A stretch of 33,765 nt of DNA. It comes from GCA-001735895 sp964651385. GTDB lineage: Bacteria; Pseudomonadota; Gammaproteobacteria; GCA-001735895. The DNA is taken from contig CAZYYM010000031.1 of the NCBI GenBank assembly GCA_964651385.1, forward strand, positions 1-33,765, given 5' to 3'. Position numbers and translations under genes: made by a program. The notes beneath the pieces were generated by a model. That model was not told the DNA's origin and made no database searches. It worked only from the letters and a program-made list of their open reading frames with translations. Positions 1 to 8,472 of the stretch are shown one piece after another. Positions within the stretch are counted from its first letter, which is position 1. Every line of letters begins with the position of its first letter.

Positions 1-1091
1 ACCATATAGGCATGAACATAATCCATACCATGTCCTTCGGGATTATTCCCTACCATTGATTGATAAGTCCCATAGTAGTCTTCGATAATTTTACGGCGGT
101 CTTCTATTGGGCGATTACTCGAGAGTCCATTAAAGAATATGCTCTCGTTCCAGCTACGAATGGTTGGAATATATTCTTTGGCAAATCGTTTGGCATCGCC
201 ATGCGACTTGAAATTCTCGGCAAACGGGCATTTGACGATGCGAGTTTCAATGTGATTGAGACGCAAGCCAGCCTGATAGACGACCTCATTCGAATCTACT
301 AAAGGTGTCGAAAATTCTTCTATGGAATTGTAATACTGAGGTAGGGTCATGTTTTCGTACTCTTGCCGACTAATACGATTTTGATCGACAAAAGATAGCC
401 AGATGTCATTGAAGGTATCGAACATATTAATGCCCCCGGTATTTCCCAGATAGCGTCCCTGTTCGTCGGTAGCAAAGTTTATCAGCACCAGTTTTCCACC
501 GGGTTTAAGTTCGTGGGCGCGGTGCAATAGAATTTGTCGCCAGTCGCTAGATGCCTGTCGACGAAAAGCCTGTAGCTCGTCACCTTTAGCCCCGACTGCC
601 TGTACGTGATTAGAAATATTACAGATTTTCTGACTAAGCCAGTGCATGGCCGTCGCCGAAAATCCGATATTCAAAGAATTGTCGGGCAATATCCGTCGGT
701 AAAACGATGTCCCCGATACCAGTGGGAAAATATTGGCACGTTCATTGAGATAAGTTTCAAATGGTCCCAGGCCGTAGATATTAGTAAAAAGCGCATTGAA
801 GTCGTTCCGCGGCTGATCGGTATAAATGATACTGACCGGCAAATTCGGCACCCGATTCTGTACAGAATCAATTACTTTATCGATCATGCCGAGAGAAGTG
901 CCGGCATCGGCGCAACCCATATCGGCCAGTGTAAATCCGTTTGCAAAGCTCGGTTCCGGTAATGCCTTTATCGCATCGATCACCAATGGAGTGGCTGCGT
1001 CGATGACGTGTTTCGCCCCCACGGTTGCCAGTGAATACAGTCCACCGCCACTCATGGTAATGCCTTCTGACTGTGCATTAGTAACGCCCAT
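1..1091 (-). CDS. SABATH-family SAM-dependent carboxyl methyltransferase (partial, 3' end outside window)
   Basis: The frame is open from an ATG at 1091 to the left edge, giving 363 residues without a stop. An AGAGG-type ribosome site lies about 8 bases upstream. Seen in the translation: a SAM-binding loop with DMGCADAG near residues 57-64, YTDQPRNDFNALF at 90-102, and FYRRILPDNSLN from 130 followed by AMHWLSQ at 148-154. These match, in order, the signature blocks of plant salicylate/benzoate/theobromine methyltransferases (the DLGC loop, the NDFN block, and FYGRLFP...LHWLSQ). Members of this family methylate carboxyl groups of small acids (or a ring nitrogen) using SAM. The length seen is close to a full member, so only a short C-terminal piece should be missing. 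It starts 23 bases after the lpxB stop on the same strand, so co-transcription is likely. The substrate cannot be read from sequence. Family assignment is firm; function in the cell is unknown. Confidence 0.85.
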   Translation of the reverse strand, partial: MGVTNAQSEGITMSGGGLYSLATVGAKHVIDAATPLVIDAIKALPEPSFANGFTLADMGCADAGTSLGMIDKVIDSVQNRVPNLPVSIIYTDQPRNDFNALFTNIYGLGPFETYLNERANIFPLVSGTSFYRRILPDNSLNIGFSATAMHWLSQKICNISNHVQAVGAKGDELQAFRRQASSDWRQILLHRAHELKPGGKLVLINFATDEQGRYLGNTGGINMFDTFNDIWLSFVDQNRISRQEYENMTLPQYYNSIEEFSTPLVDSNEVVYQAGLRLNHIETRIVKCPFAENFKSHGDAKRFAKEYIPTIRSWNESIFFNGLSSNRPIEDRRKIIEDYYGTYQSMVGNNPEGHGMDYVHAYM

Positions 1092-1114
1092 CTATAGCCT
1101 CTCCACAGGTACGT

Positions 1115-2263
1115 TCACGGTTTTTTCTTAACAATAAAAGATAACACAAGTCTGGCCATTTTTCCGGCTCCATCGCCATCGCCGAGATTCGCCCTTACCT
1201 CAGATAGACCCTGCTTGAGCTGTTGTCGATAGCTTTGATTTTCGAGAATTTTAAAAATTTCGGTGCTAATATTTTTGACATTGGCATCATTCTGGACATA
1301 TTCCTGCACAATCGGCTGATTCGCGACAATATTGGCGAGACCGATATAGGGGATATTGATTAGCCGGCTCATGATCTGGTAGGACAGCCACGACATCTTA
1401 TAGATGATACACATCGGTACCTGGAGCAGTGCAATCTCAAGCGTTACTGTGCCGGAGCAGGAAATAATTGCATCGCAACAGGGGATAACATCGTAGATGT
1501 CGTCGCGCGTCAGCAGGATATCAATTCCGGAGCGGTTGCATTCCTGTTCGATGGCGTTGAAATTCAGTGTATTAGCCACGGGCATAACAAATACCAGATT
1601 TGGATTTTTCCTGTTCATGAATCTGGCCGTATCGAACATCAACGGCAATAGATGGGTAATTTCGTTATTTCGGCTACCCGGAAAAAGGCCAATGACTTGC
1701 GCGCCGGATTCTATGCCCATTTCTGATCGCATTTTACTGGCGGAAACACGACTGATTACTTTATCAACCAGGGGATTTCCGACAAAACTAACCGGAATAT
1801 TGGCGCGCTGATAATAGTCGGTTTCGAATTTGAATATAACCGCCATATGATCAATCAGCCGGCCAATTTTATGGATGCGTTTCGGGCGCCATGCCCAGAC
1901 CTGGGGGCTGATATAAAACAGGATCTTAATACCGAGCAGACGAGCGTGACGCGCCATTTTCAAGTTGAATTCAGGGTAATCCACCAGTATCAGTAAGTCC
2001 GGCCGATCGTCTTCCATGCCCTGTTTGACAATAGCCATGGCCTTTTTGATTTCGCCCCAGTGCCTGATAACTTCTACCAGGCCAACCACGGCGATATTCG
2101 ACGAATCATAAATCAATTCGACACCGGCCTCGCGCATTGCCTGACCACCCATACCGCTAATCCGGATATCGGTTTCAATCTGCATTAACTGCTCGACAAA
2201 TTCGGCGGCGTGTGCATCACCGGATGATTCACCTGCCAGAATCATGACATGTGGTTTTGCCAT
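1115..2263 (-). CDS. lpxB: Lipid-A-disaccharide synthase LpxB
   Basis: This glycosyltransferase (GT19) joins UDP-2,3-diacylglucosamine and lipid X to make the lipid A disaccharide at the inner membrane. The N-terminus MAKPHVMILAGESSGD, the LFPGSRNNE nucleotide-sugar loop and the SGTVTLE block are typical LpxB motifs. I chose the ATG at 2263, giving 382 aa, the same as the E. coli protein. A longer reading from 2341 adds 26 unrelated residues and overlaps gnnB. The chosen ATG overlaps the gnnB stop as TGATG, which suggests translational coupling. Normally lpxB follows lpxA and precedes rnhB on the same strand. Here it follows gnnA-gnnB and is transcribed away from rnhB; lpxD, fabZ and lpxA are not in the window. 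Confidence 0.96.
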   Translation of the reverse strand: MAKPHVMILAGESSGDAHAAEFVEQLMQIETDIRISGMGGQAMREAGVELIYDSSNIAVVGLVEVIRHWGEIKKAMAIVKQGMEDDRPDLLILVDYPEFNLKMARHARLLGIKILFYISPQVWAWRPKRIHKIGRLIDHMAVIFKFETDYYQRANIPVSFVGNPLVDKVISRVSASKMRSEMGIESGAQVIGLFPGSRNNEITHLLPLMFDTARFMNRKNPNLVFVMPVANTLNFNAIEQECNRSGIDILLTRDDIYDVIPCCDAIISCSGTVTLEIALLQVPMCIIYKMSWLSYQIMSRLINIPYIGLANIVANQPIVQEYVQNDANVKNISTEIFKILENQSYRQQLKQGLSEVRANLGDGDGAGKMARLVLSFIVKKKP

Positions 2264-3351
2264 CAGGCCGACAAGATGGCCTCGCAGACAGTTTCGATTT
2301 GCTGGACAGTCATTTCGGGAAAAATCGGGAACGACAGGCATCGCAAGGATGTTTCCTCGGTTACAGGCAAGGAAGGCTGCTCAGTATCAGCAAACGCTTT
2401 TTGTTGGTGTAAAGGCACGGGATAGTAGACCGCACAGGAAATATCTTTGCCAACAACCGCTTCACGAACCGCATCGCGGCCATCGCACAACACCGTATAT
2501 TGATGAAAGATGTGATCGCGGTCGCCGGGAATCTCTGGTGTTTCAAATCGACTTGCTTCGAGCAACCGATTGTAGGTTTGAGCAACCCGCAATCGATTCG
2601 CATTATAGTCGTCTAAATGCCTTAACTTAACGCGCAGAATTACCGCCTGCAATTCATCGAGACGGCTATTGAAACCGATCACATCATGGTAATACTGCTT
2701 GCTGCTACCGTGATTACGATATTTGCGAATCGTATCGGCGGCAGCATCGTCGTTGGTGGTCACCATGCCACCGTCCCCGTAACACCCGAGATTTTTGCTT
2801 GGGAAAAAACTGAAAGTACCGGCAATGCCAAAGCTGCCGGTTTTCTGACCCTGGTAAGCACTGCCGATAGATTGTGCACAGTCCTCTACTATGGCCAGAT
2901 TGTGGTCCCTGGCTATGGCCGTAATTTCATTCATGTTGGCAGGCTGGCCAAACAGATGGACGGGTATAATGGCGCGGGTTTTATCGGTAATGGCTGATTT
3001 TATCGCATCCGGATCAATGTTCAAGCTACCCGGCAATATGTCGACGAAAACTGGTATAGCACCGACATAGCGAACCGCTTCGGCGGTGGCAATAAAGGTA
3101 AAGGCAGTGGTAATGACTTCATCACCCGGTTGAATTCCGGCAGCCAGCAGCCCAAGGTGCAAGGCATCAGTGCCATTCGCGCAGCCAAGTGCGTGCTTGA
3201 CACCAAGGTATTTGGCACATTCCTGTTCGAATGCCTGAACATTGGGGCCGAGGATGTACCGGGTCTCACTTAGCGCTTGAATTATGTTGCTGTCAATTTC
3301 AGATTTGAGAGATTCATATTGACCCTTCAGGTCAACCATTGGGATGCTCAT
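2263..3351 (-). CDS. gnnB: DegT/DnrJ/EryC1/StrS aminotransferase, probable UDP-GlcNAc 3-oxo aminotransferase GnnB
   Basis: A 362 aa PLP-dependent sugar aminotransferase. PMVDLKGQY at the start, GTDALHLGL, the ED-C-AQ block (VEDCAQSIGS) and the PLP lysine in SFFPSKNLG are all DegT-family hallmarks. It would transfer an amino group to the 3-keto sugar nucleotide made by the preceding dehydrogenase, giving UDP-GlcNAc3N. Sequence alone cannot separate GnnB from WbpE, which acts on the uronic-acid analogue. The position directly between a GnnA-like dehydrogenase and lpxB argues for GnnB, since gnnA and gnnB sit in the lpx locus of Acidithiobacillus ferrooxidans. Its ATG overlaps the gnnA stop (ATGA), and its stop overlaps the lpxB start. 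The family is certain; the exact substrate is inferred from context. Confidence 0.85.
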   Translation of the reverse strand: MSIPMVDLKGQYESLKSEIDSNIIQALSETRYILGPNVQAFEQECAKYLGVKHALGCANGTDALHLGLLAAGIQPGDEVITTAFTFIATAEAVRYVGAIPVFVDILPGSLNIDPDAIKSAITDKTRAIIPVHLFGQPANMNEITAIARDHNLAIVEDCAQSIGSAYQGQKTGSFGIAGTFSFFPSKNLGCYGDGGMVTTNDDAAADTIRKYRNHGSSKQYYHDVIGFNSRLDELQAVILRVKLRHLDDYNANRLRVAQTYNRLLEASRFETPEIPGDRDHIFHQYTVLCDGRDAVREAVVGKDISCAVYYPVPLHQQKAFADTEQPSLPVTEETSLRCLSFPIFPEMTVQQIETVCEAILSA

Positions 3352-4292
3352 AGTTTTCTCATAATAAGTGAAGTGATTTCGATGGCCGTTTCTAATGCCC
3401 GTTTGCCTGCTTCGCCGCCTACCTGGGGCTTCCCGCCCGTTTTTACTGCGTTAACAAAATCGAGCACCTCTAGATTCAGCGCGTCGTTATCCTCGAACGT
3501 ACGTTCGTGATGTTCGACATTCTTGAAACCGGCTTCATTATCGGTTTCGCCTTTACGGTTGATTGCAACAATTTTATTCTGGAAATCTGCCGATAAATAG
3601 GCATCTTTATGAAATATGCGAAGCTTGCGCTCACGTTTCTGGCTGATGCGATTTGCAGTGACGTTGGCGACACAGTTATTTTCAAACTCGATGCGTGCGT
3701 TTGCGATGTCGATGGTGTCGGATAAAACCGATATGCCGCTGGCAGAAATTTGTCGAATCGGGCTGTTGACCAGGTCGAGAATGATATCGATATCGTGGAT
3801 CATTAAGTCGAGAATGACGCTGACGTCAGTAGCGCGCAGGCTAAAAGGCGCGAAACGAGTTGATTCGATAAACTGTGGTGTGTCGAGTTCCTCTTCGACA
3901 GCGATCATCACGCTGTTAAACCGCTCAATATGGCCGACCTGTAATACGACCTGCTTACGTTTTGCAATTTCAATGAGTTCTGCGGCTTCTTCACCCGTTT
4001 CGGTGATAGGTTTTTCGATTAAACAATGAATTCCTGCTTCCAGTATCTCGCGCGCAATTTTATAATGCTGACTGGTCGGCACGACAAGACTGACAGCATC
4101 AACCAGTGCTAAAATATCGTGGAAATCGGTATAAGCCCGGGCACCGTATTTATGGGCGATTTCAGTGGCTACATCAAGATTGACATCAACTACAGCGACG
4201 AGTTCACTATCAACGCAGTCAGCATATTTATCCGCATGCCATTTGCCGAGATGGCCGACACCGACAACAGCAACTTTGAGTAAATTTGACAT
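3348..4292 (-). CDS. gnnA: Gfo/Idh/MocA oxidoreductase, probable UDP-GlcNAc 3-dehydrogenase GnnA
   Basis: A 314 aa NAD-dependent sugar dehydrogenase. The Rossmann motif VVGVGHLGKWH near the N-terminus, the family's EKP motif (CLIEKPI) and a DLMIHDIDI block are visible. The last is characteristic of the branch that oxidises the 3-position of UDP-GlcNAc. Together with the next gene it would supply the diamino sugar from which lipid A with amide-linked primary chains is built. I chose the ATG at 4292 (MSNLLKVAVVG); a reading from 4343 would add 17 residues that overlap the divergent rnhB. No clear ribosome site precedes it. It is the first gene of a gnnA-gnnB-lpxB run, and a TATAAT lies about 30 bases upstream on its strand. 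Family certain, substrate inferred from gene order. Confidence 0.85.
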   Translation of the reverse strand: MSNLLKVAVVGVGHLGKWHADKYADCVDSELVAVVDVNLDVATEIAHKYGARAYTDFHDILALVDAVSLVVPTSQHYKIAREILEAGIHCLIEKPITETGEEAAELIEIAKRKQVVLQVGHIERFNSVMIAVEEELDTPQFIESTRFAPFSLRATDVSVILDLMIHDIDIILDLVNSPIRQISASGISVLSDTIDIANARIEFENNCVANVTANRISQKRERKLRIFHKDAYLSADFQNKIVAINRKGETDNEAGFKNVEHHERTFEDNDALNLEVLDFVNAVKTGGKPQVGGEAGKRALETAIEITSLIMRKL

Positions 4293-4320
4293 AGTGAAAT
4301 CAGGGAAAAATAAACGGCGC

Positions 4321-4349
4321 ATTATATATGCATGACTCCCCAATTGCGA
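4321..4349 (-). promoter_or_regulatory. Candidate promoter of the gnnA-gnnB-lpxB operon
   Basis: On the minus strand a perfect TATAAT occupies 4326-4321. A TCGCAA (3 of 6 matches to TTGACA) lies 17 bases upstream at 4349-4344. Transcription would begin near 4314, about 22 bases before the gnnA ATG. The -35 element would lie inside the first codons of rnhB if that gene starts at 4328, so the two divergent genes share this short region. By-eye call only. Confidence 0.4.
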
Positions 4350-4909
4350 TGATTATAGCGGGCGTCGATGAAGCAGGTAGGGGCCCGTTGGCCGGTTCTG
4401 TTGTGGCCGCTGCGGTGATTCTCAATGACAATTATCCCATTAAAGGCTTAACCGATTCGAAGCGGTTGTCGACGAAAAAGCGTCGTCTTCTGGAAGTTGA
4501 AATCAAGCAGAAATCACAGGCCTGGTCGGTGGCGGAAGCGAGTCATCAGGAAATTGATGAAATTAATATCTTACAGGCCAGTCTGTTGGCGATGAAACGA
4601 GCAATATTGCAATTAAAAACCCGTCCCAACAGGGTGCTCATCGATGGTAATCGGGTACCGGATCTTCCAGGTTTTGAATTGCAGGCTATCGTTAAGGGCG
4701 ATCTCAGCCAGGCCTGCATTTCTGCCGCTTCGATTATTGCCAAGGAAACGCGAGATCGGCAAATGCTCAAACTGGATCGCATTTATCCGCAGTATGAATT
4801 TGCTCGCCATAAAGGATATCCGACAGAATTGCATCGTGAAATGCTCAGGCGACACGGCGCCTGCCCGGTGCATCGGTTGAGTTTTAAACCGGTTCGCGAG
4901 GTGGTGTAA
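4328..4909 (+). CDS. rnhB: Ribonuclease HII
   Basis: RnhB removes ribonucleotides from RNA-DNA hybrids. The 193 aa product shows AGVDEAGRGPLAGSVV with the acidic catalytic pair, LTDSKRLS, VLIDGN and the CACISAASIIAKxxRD-like block (QACISAASIIAKETRD), then HKGYPT, all standard for type 2 RNase H. The start is uncertain: the ATG at 4328 gives seven residues before a second in-frame ATG at 4349 (MIIAGVDEAG), and neither has a good ribosome site. The stop codon directly abuts the dnaE ATG, as in the usual rnhB-dnaE pair. The gene is divergent from gnnA, with 35 bases between the two starts. Confidence 0.96.
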   Translation: MHDSPIAMIIAGVDEAGRGPLAGSVVAAAVILNDNYPIKGLTDSKRLSTKKRRLLEVEIKQKSQAWSVAEASHQEIDEINILQASLLAMKRAILQLKTRPNRVLIDGNRVPDLPGFELQAIVKGDLSQACISAASIIAKETRDRQMLKLDRIYPQYEFARHKGYPTELHREMLRRHGACPVHRLSFKPVREVV

Positions 4910-7900
4910 ATGGCCAATCAATTCGTTCATCTGCACCTGCACTCTGAATTTTCTCTCCAGGACAGCACTATTCGCTTAAAACCGCTGATTACAGAAACAC
5001 GCAAGCGCGGCATGGCTGCAGTTGCGTTGACCGATCAGTCGAATTTGTTCGCCATGGTGAAAATGTTCAAAACAGCCATCTCTAATGGTGTTAAACCGAT
5101 TTTTGGCGCCGATGTCTGGATACATCACCCTGATCGCAAAGACTCACTGAGTCGTCTGGTATTGTTGTGCATGAACGACACGGGTTACCTGAATTTAAAG
5201 AGGCTGGTATCGCGTTCCTATCAACAGGGACAGCTGGCCGATCGACCTACTATTGATATCAACTGGCTGGAAAATGAGGCCGAAGGGTTAATTGCACTAT
5301 CTGCCTGCCTGGAAGGGGATATCGGTCAGGCAATAAAAAAGCAAAAGGACGAGCTTGCAGAAGATTACCTGAAACAATGGCAATCGATTTTTGGCGAACG
5401 TTTTTTCCTCGAATTGCAGCGTACCGACCGCAGTCACGAAGAACGCTATATCAGCAGAGCCATTAAATTCAGTCAGGATTATTCGGTACCTGTGGTTGCC
5501 ACCAATGACGTCCGATTTTTAAATGGCGACGAATTTGAAGCCCACGAAGTGCGAGTCTGTATTTGTAGTGGTTTTACATTGGATGATCAACGGCGCCCAA
5601 AAAACTATTCAGCAAAACAATTTTTACGCAGTAACGAGGAAATGCTGGCACTGTTTGCCGATATTCCCGAAGCCATCGAGAATACCGTCAATATCGCTAA
5701 AGCCTGCAATGTGCGCCTGCAGCTAGGTGAAAATTTTCTGCCGGATTACCCGGTCCCGGATGGCTATGATGTTAATGGTTACTTCCGCCATGTCTCCAGG
5801 CAGGGGCTAGCAAATAGACTTGAGTTTTTGCAGGAACAATGTGCCGATAACGAAGTAATTGATCGGCAGCCCTATCTTGATCGTCTGAGCCTGGAACTCG
5901 ACGTTATTATTCAAATGGGTTTTCCGGGTTATTTTCTGATAGTCATGGACTTCATCGATTGGGCCCGGCAGCACGCCATTCCAGTTGGACCGGGTCGTGG
6001 GTCGGGTGCCGGCTCACTGGTGGCTTATGCCTTGAAAATAACTGATCTCGATCCACTCGAATACGAATTGCTTTTTGAACGCTTCCTCAATCCTGAACGG
6101 GTGTCCATGCCTGATTTCGATATCGATTTTTGTATGGATCGGCGGGACGAGGTTATCGAATATGTCGCCGACCATTATGGCCGCAATCAGGTATCTCAAA
6201 TCATTACTTACGGCACCATGGCCGCAAAGGCGGTTATTCGGGATGTCGGCCGGGTCATGTCACATCCTTATGGATTCGTTGATCGAATCGCCAAGCTGGT
6301 ACCCTTCGAAATCGGCATGACTCTCACAAAGGCACTCGAGCAGGAAGAGGCATTACGCGAGCTATACCAGCAGGAAGAAGAGGTCACCATGTTGATCGAC
6401 ATGGCGCTATCGTTGGAAGGGCTGACACGAAATGTCGGTAAACATGCCGGAGGTGTTGTTATATCACCCAGCGACTTAACCGATTTTACACCGGTTTATT
6501 GCGAGCAAGGTGGCGCGGGACTGGTATCGCAGTTTGATAAAGACGACGTCGAGGCGGTTGGCCTGGTCAAGTTTGACTTTCTTGGCTTGAGAACGCTGAC
6601 GATCATCGATTGGGCGGTGGCATCGATAAACAAAAGCAAGGAAACCGGCAAACTGGAAATTGAGCGTATTCCTCTTGATGATCAAAAAACATTTGATTTG
6701 TTGAGAGAGTGCAAAACCACAGCGGTTTTTCAACTTGAGTCTCGCGGAATGAAGGACTTAATCAGGCGACTAAGACCGGATACCTTCGAGGAAATCATCG
6801 CCCTGGTGGCATTATTCAGACCGGGCCCATTACAGTCGGGCATGGTTGACGACTTTATCAGTCGAAAGCATGGCGCAAAGGTCGAATATCCGCATCCGGC
6901 ATTAGAGCCTATTTTAAAACCAACCTACGGTGTTATTCTCTACCAGGAACAGGTCATGCAGATTGCCCAGGTGCTGGCCGGTTACACGCTCGGTGGCGCC
7001 GACATGCTACGTCGCGCGATGGGTAAGAAAAAACCCGAAGAAATGGCAAAGCAACGTGCGATATTTACCGATGGCGCAGTTGCCAACGGTGTCGAGGCGA
7101 GTAACGCTACCTATATTTTCGACCTTATGGAAAAGTTCGCCGGTTACGGTTTTAACAAATCACACTCCGCTGCCTATGCCCTGGTGTCCTATCAGACTGC
7201 CTGGTTAAAGGCGCATTATCCGGCCGAATTCATGGCGGCCGTGCTATCGGCGGACATGGACAATACGGACAAGATTGTCACGTTAGTCGATGAGTGTCGG
7301 GAGATGAAACTCGATATTTTATCACCCGATATTAATCGCTCCAGCTTTCAGTTTACGCCTGCCGGCGAGGCTGTTGTTTTTTATGGCCTCGGTGCTATTA
7401 AGGGCGTGGGCCAGTCGGCTATCGAGTCAATCGTTAGTAATCGCTGTAACGGAGAATATCGATCACTGGATGAGTTTTGCGAAAGAATCGATTCGACGCG
7501 TTCAAATCGAAAGGTTCTGGAAGCGTTAATTAAGGCAGGGGCGATGGATTGCCTGTCCGAAAACCGCGCCGCTTTGCTGGCACATTTATCCCATGCGCTG
7601 CAGGCAGCGGAGCAGAAGCAGAAAAATCAGGACGCGGGTATGATCGATATTTTTGCCGAATTGGTCGAACCTGAAGGCGTCAACCCATTACCGGAATGCG
7701 AGCCCTGGGATGAAAAAAAGCGCTTGATGCTAGAAAAGGAAGCGTTGGGTTTGTTTCTAACCGGACACCCGTTACAAATTGTCCAGAAGGAAGTGGAGCA
7801 GATATCATCGGCTAGCCTTGCCTATTGGCTGGATACACTCAATACCGGGGAGAGCCAGAGTCAGGGAGGTCGTTACCGACAAAAAGAACAGCAAACGACG

Positions 7901-8389
7901 ATTTGTGGCCTGGTTGTTGATATCCGTATGAAAAATAATTTTAATGGTCGAGAAGCCTTTGTAACGCTTGATGACCGCAGTGGTCGGGTCGATGTACGCG
8001 TATCTTCCAGTCTGTTGCAGGAAGTTGAAGGTCTTGTGCAGAAGGACTTAATCTGGGTAGTTGAAGGTGGTATTGCATATGATGATTTTAATAGTGGAAT
8101 CAAACTACGTGCTTCCAGGATTATGTTATTGGATGAGTATCGTCAGAATAATGCGCGGGCATTGCATATCAAGCTGAATGGGCAAGGTGGCGCCGAGCTC
8201 GACAAATTAATTGAGTCATTAGATCAATTTAAAAGCAAAACTGATATGCCGTTGGTTTTCCATATGCAATCCGACGGCTATGATTATGAATTGAAAACAA
8301 ACGGTCAATGGTCGGTATCTGTAACCGAGCAATGTCTTTTGTCGCTGGGTAAATATCTGAAAAGTGAACAATTTTATGTGGAATATTGA
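4910..8389 (+). CDS. dnaE: DNA polymerase III subunit alpha
   Basis: The replicative polymerase catalytic subunit, 1159 aa against 1160 in E. coli. The N-terminal PHP domain begins VHLHLHSEFSLQD. The palm carries PDFDIDF with catalytic aspartates at D402 and D404, and the third at D556 in KFDFLGLRT, matching E. coli D401/D403/D555 with one residue offset. The helix-hairpin-helix region, the OB fold (ICGLVVDIR...TLDDRSGRVDV) and the C-terminal tail follow. At the site of the E. coli internal beta-clamp motif QADMF, this protein reads MIDIF (residues 911-915), lacking the usual Gln. The start codon follows rnhB with no gap, so the two are presumably co-expressed. In most gammaproteobacteria accA comes next; here accA is 15.5 kb away. 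Confidence 0.98.
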   Translation: MANQFVHLHLHSEFSLQDSTIRLKPLITETRKRGMAAVALTDQSNLFAMVKMFKTAISNGVKPIFGADVWIHHPDRKDSLSRLVLLCMNDTGYLNLKRLVSRSYQQGQLADRPTIDINWLENEAEGLIALSACLEGDIGQAIKKQKDELAEDYLKQWQSIFGERFFLELQRTDRSHEERYISRAIKFSQDYSVPVVATNDVRFLNGDEFEAHEVRVCICSGFTLDDQRRPKNYSAKQFLRSNEEMLALFADIPEAIENTVNIAKACNVRLQLGENFLPDYPVPDGYDVNGYFRHVSRQGLANRLEFLQEQCADNEVIDRQPYLDRLSLELDVIIQMGFPGYFLIVMDFIDWARQHAIPVGPGRGSGAGSLVAYALKITDLDPLEYELLFERFLNPERVSMPDFDIDFCMDRRDEVIEYVADHYGRNQVSQIITYGTMAAKAVIRDVGRVMSHPYGFVDRIAKLVPFEIGMTLTKALEQEEALRELYQQEEEVTMLIDMALSLEGLTRNVGKHAGGVVISPSDLTDFTPVYCEQGGAGLVSQFDKDDVEAVGLVKFDFLGLRTLTIIDWAVASINKSKETGKLEIERIPLDDQKTFDLLRECKTTAVFQLESRGMKDLIRRLRPDTFEEIIALVALFRPGPLQSGMVDDFISRKHGAKVEYPHPALEPILKPTYGVILYQEQVMQIAQVLAGYTLGGADMLRRAMGKKKPEEMAKQRAIFTDGAVANGVEASNATYIFDLMEKFAGYGFNKSHSAAYALVSYQTAWLKAHYPAEFMAAVLSADMDNTDKIVTLVDECREMKLDILSPDINRSSFQFTPAGEAVVFYGLGAIKGVGQSAIESIVSNRCNGEYRSLDEFCERIDSTRSNRKVLEALIKAGAMDCLSENRAALLAHLSHALQAAEQKQKNQDAGMIDIFAELVEPEGVNPLPECEPWDEKKRLMLEKEALGLFLTGHPLQIVQKEVEQISSASLAYWLDTLNTGESQSQGGRYRQKEQQTTICGLVVDIRMKNNFNGREAFVTLDDRSGRVDVRVSSSLLQEVEGLVQKDLIWVVEGGIAYDDFNSGIKLRASRIMLLDEYRQNNARALHIKLNGQGGAELDKLIESLDQFKSKTDMPLVFHMQSDGYDYELKTNGQWSVSVTEQCLLSLGKYLKSEQFYVEY

Positions 8390-8472
8390 TGGCTAGTGGT
8401 TGGTTTGTTGAGGGTGTAAAATGCATTCGACCAAAGAGAGAAAACAAAGACGAAAACCTAAGGAGAATAATC

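Noticed and set aside
606..962. A 118-residue plus-strand open frame within the methyltransferase gene
   Set aside because: It lies antisense to a gene with clear SABATH motifs, and its own translation shows no domain pattern or ribosome site.
2264..2341. A longer LpxB starting at 2341
   Set aside because: The extra residues do not align with LpxB and lie entirely in the gnnB frame; the ATG at 2263 gives the family length of 382.
8386..8472. A longer N-terminus for the lipoprotein starting at 8386
   Set aside because: The extension has no ribosome site, overlaps the dnaE end and would place the signal peptide inside the protein; AGGAG before 8473 decides the start.
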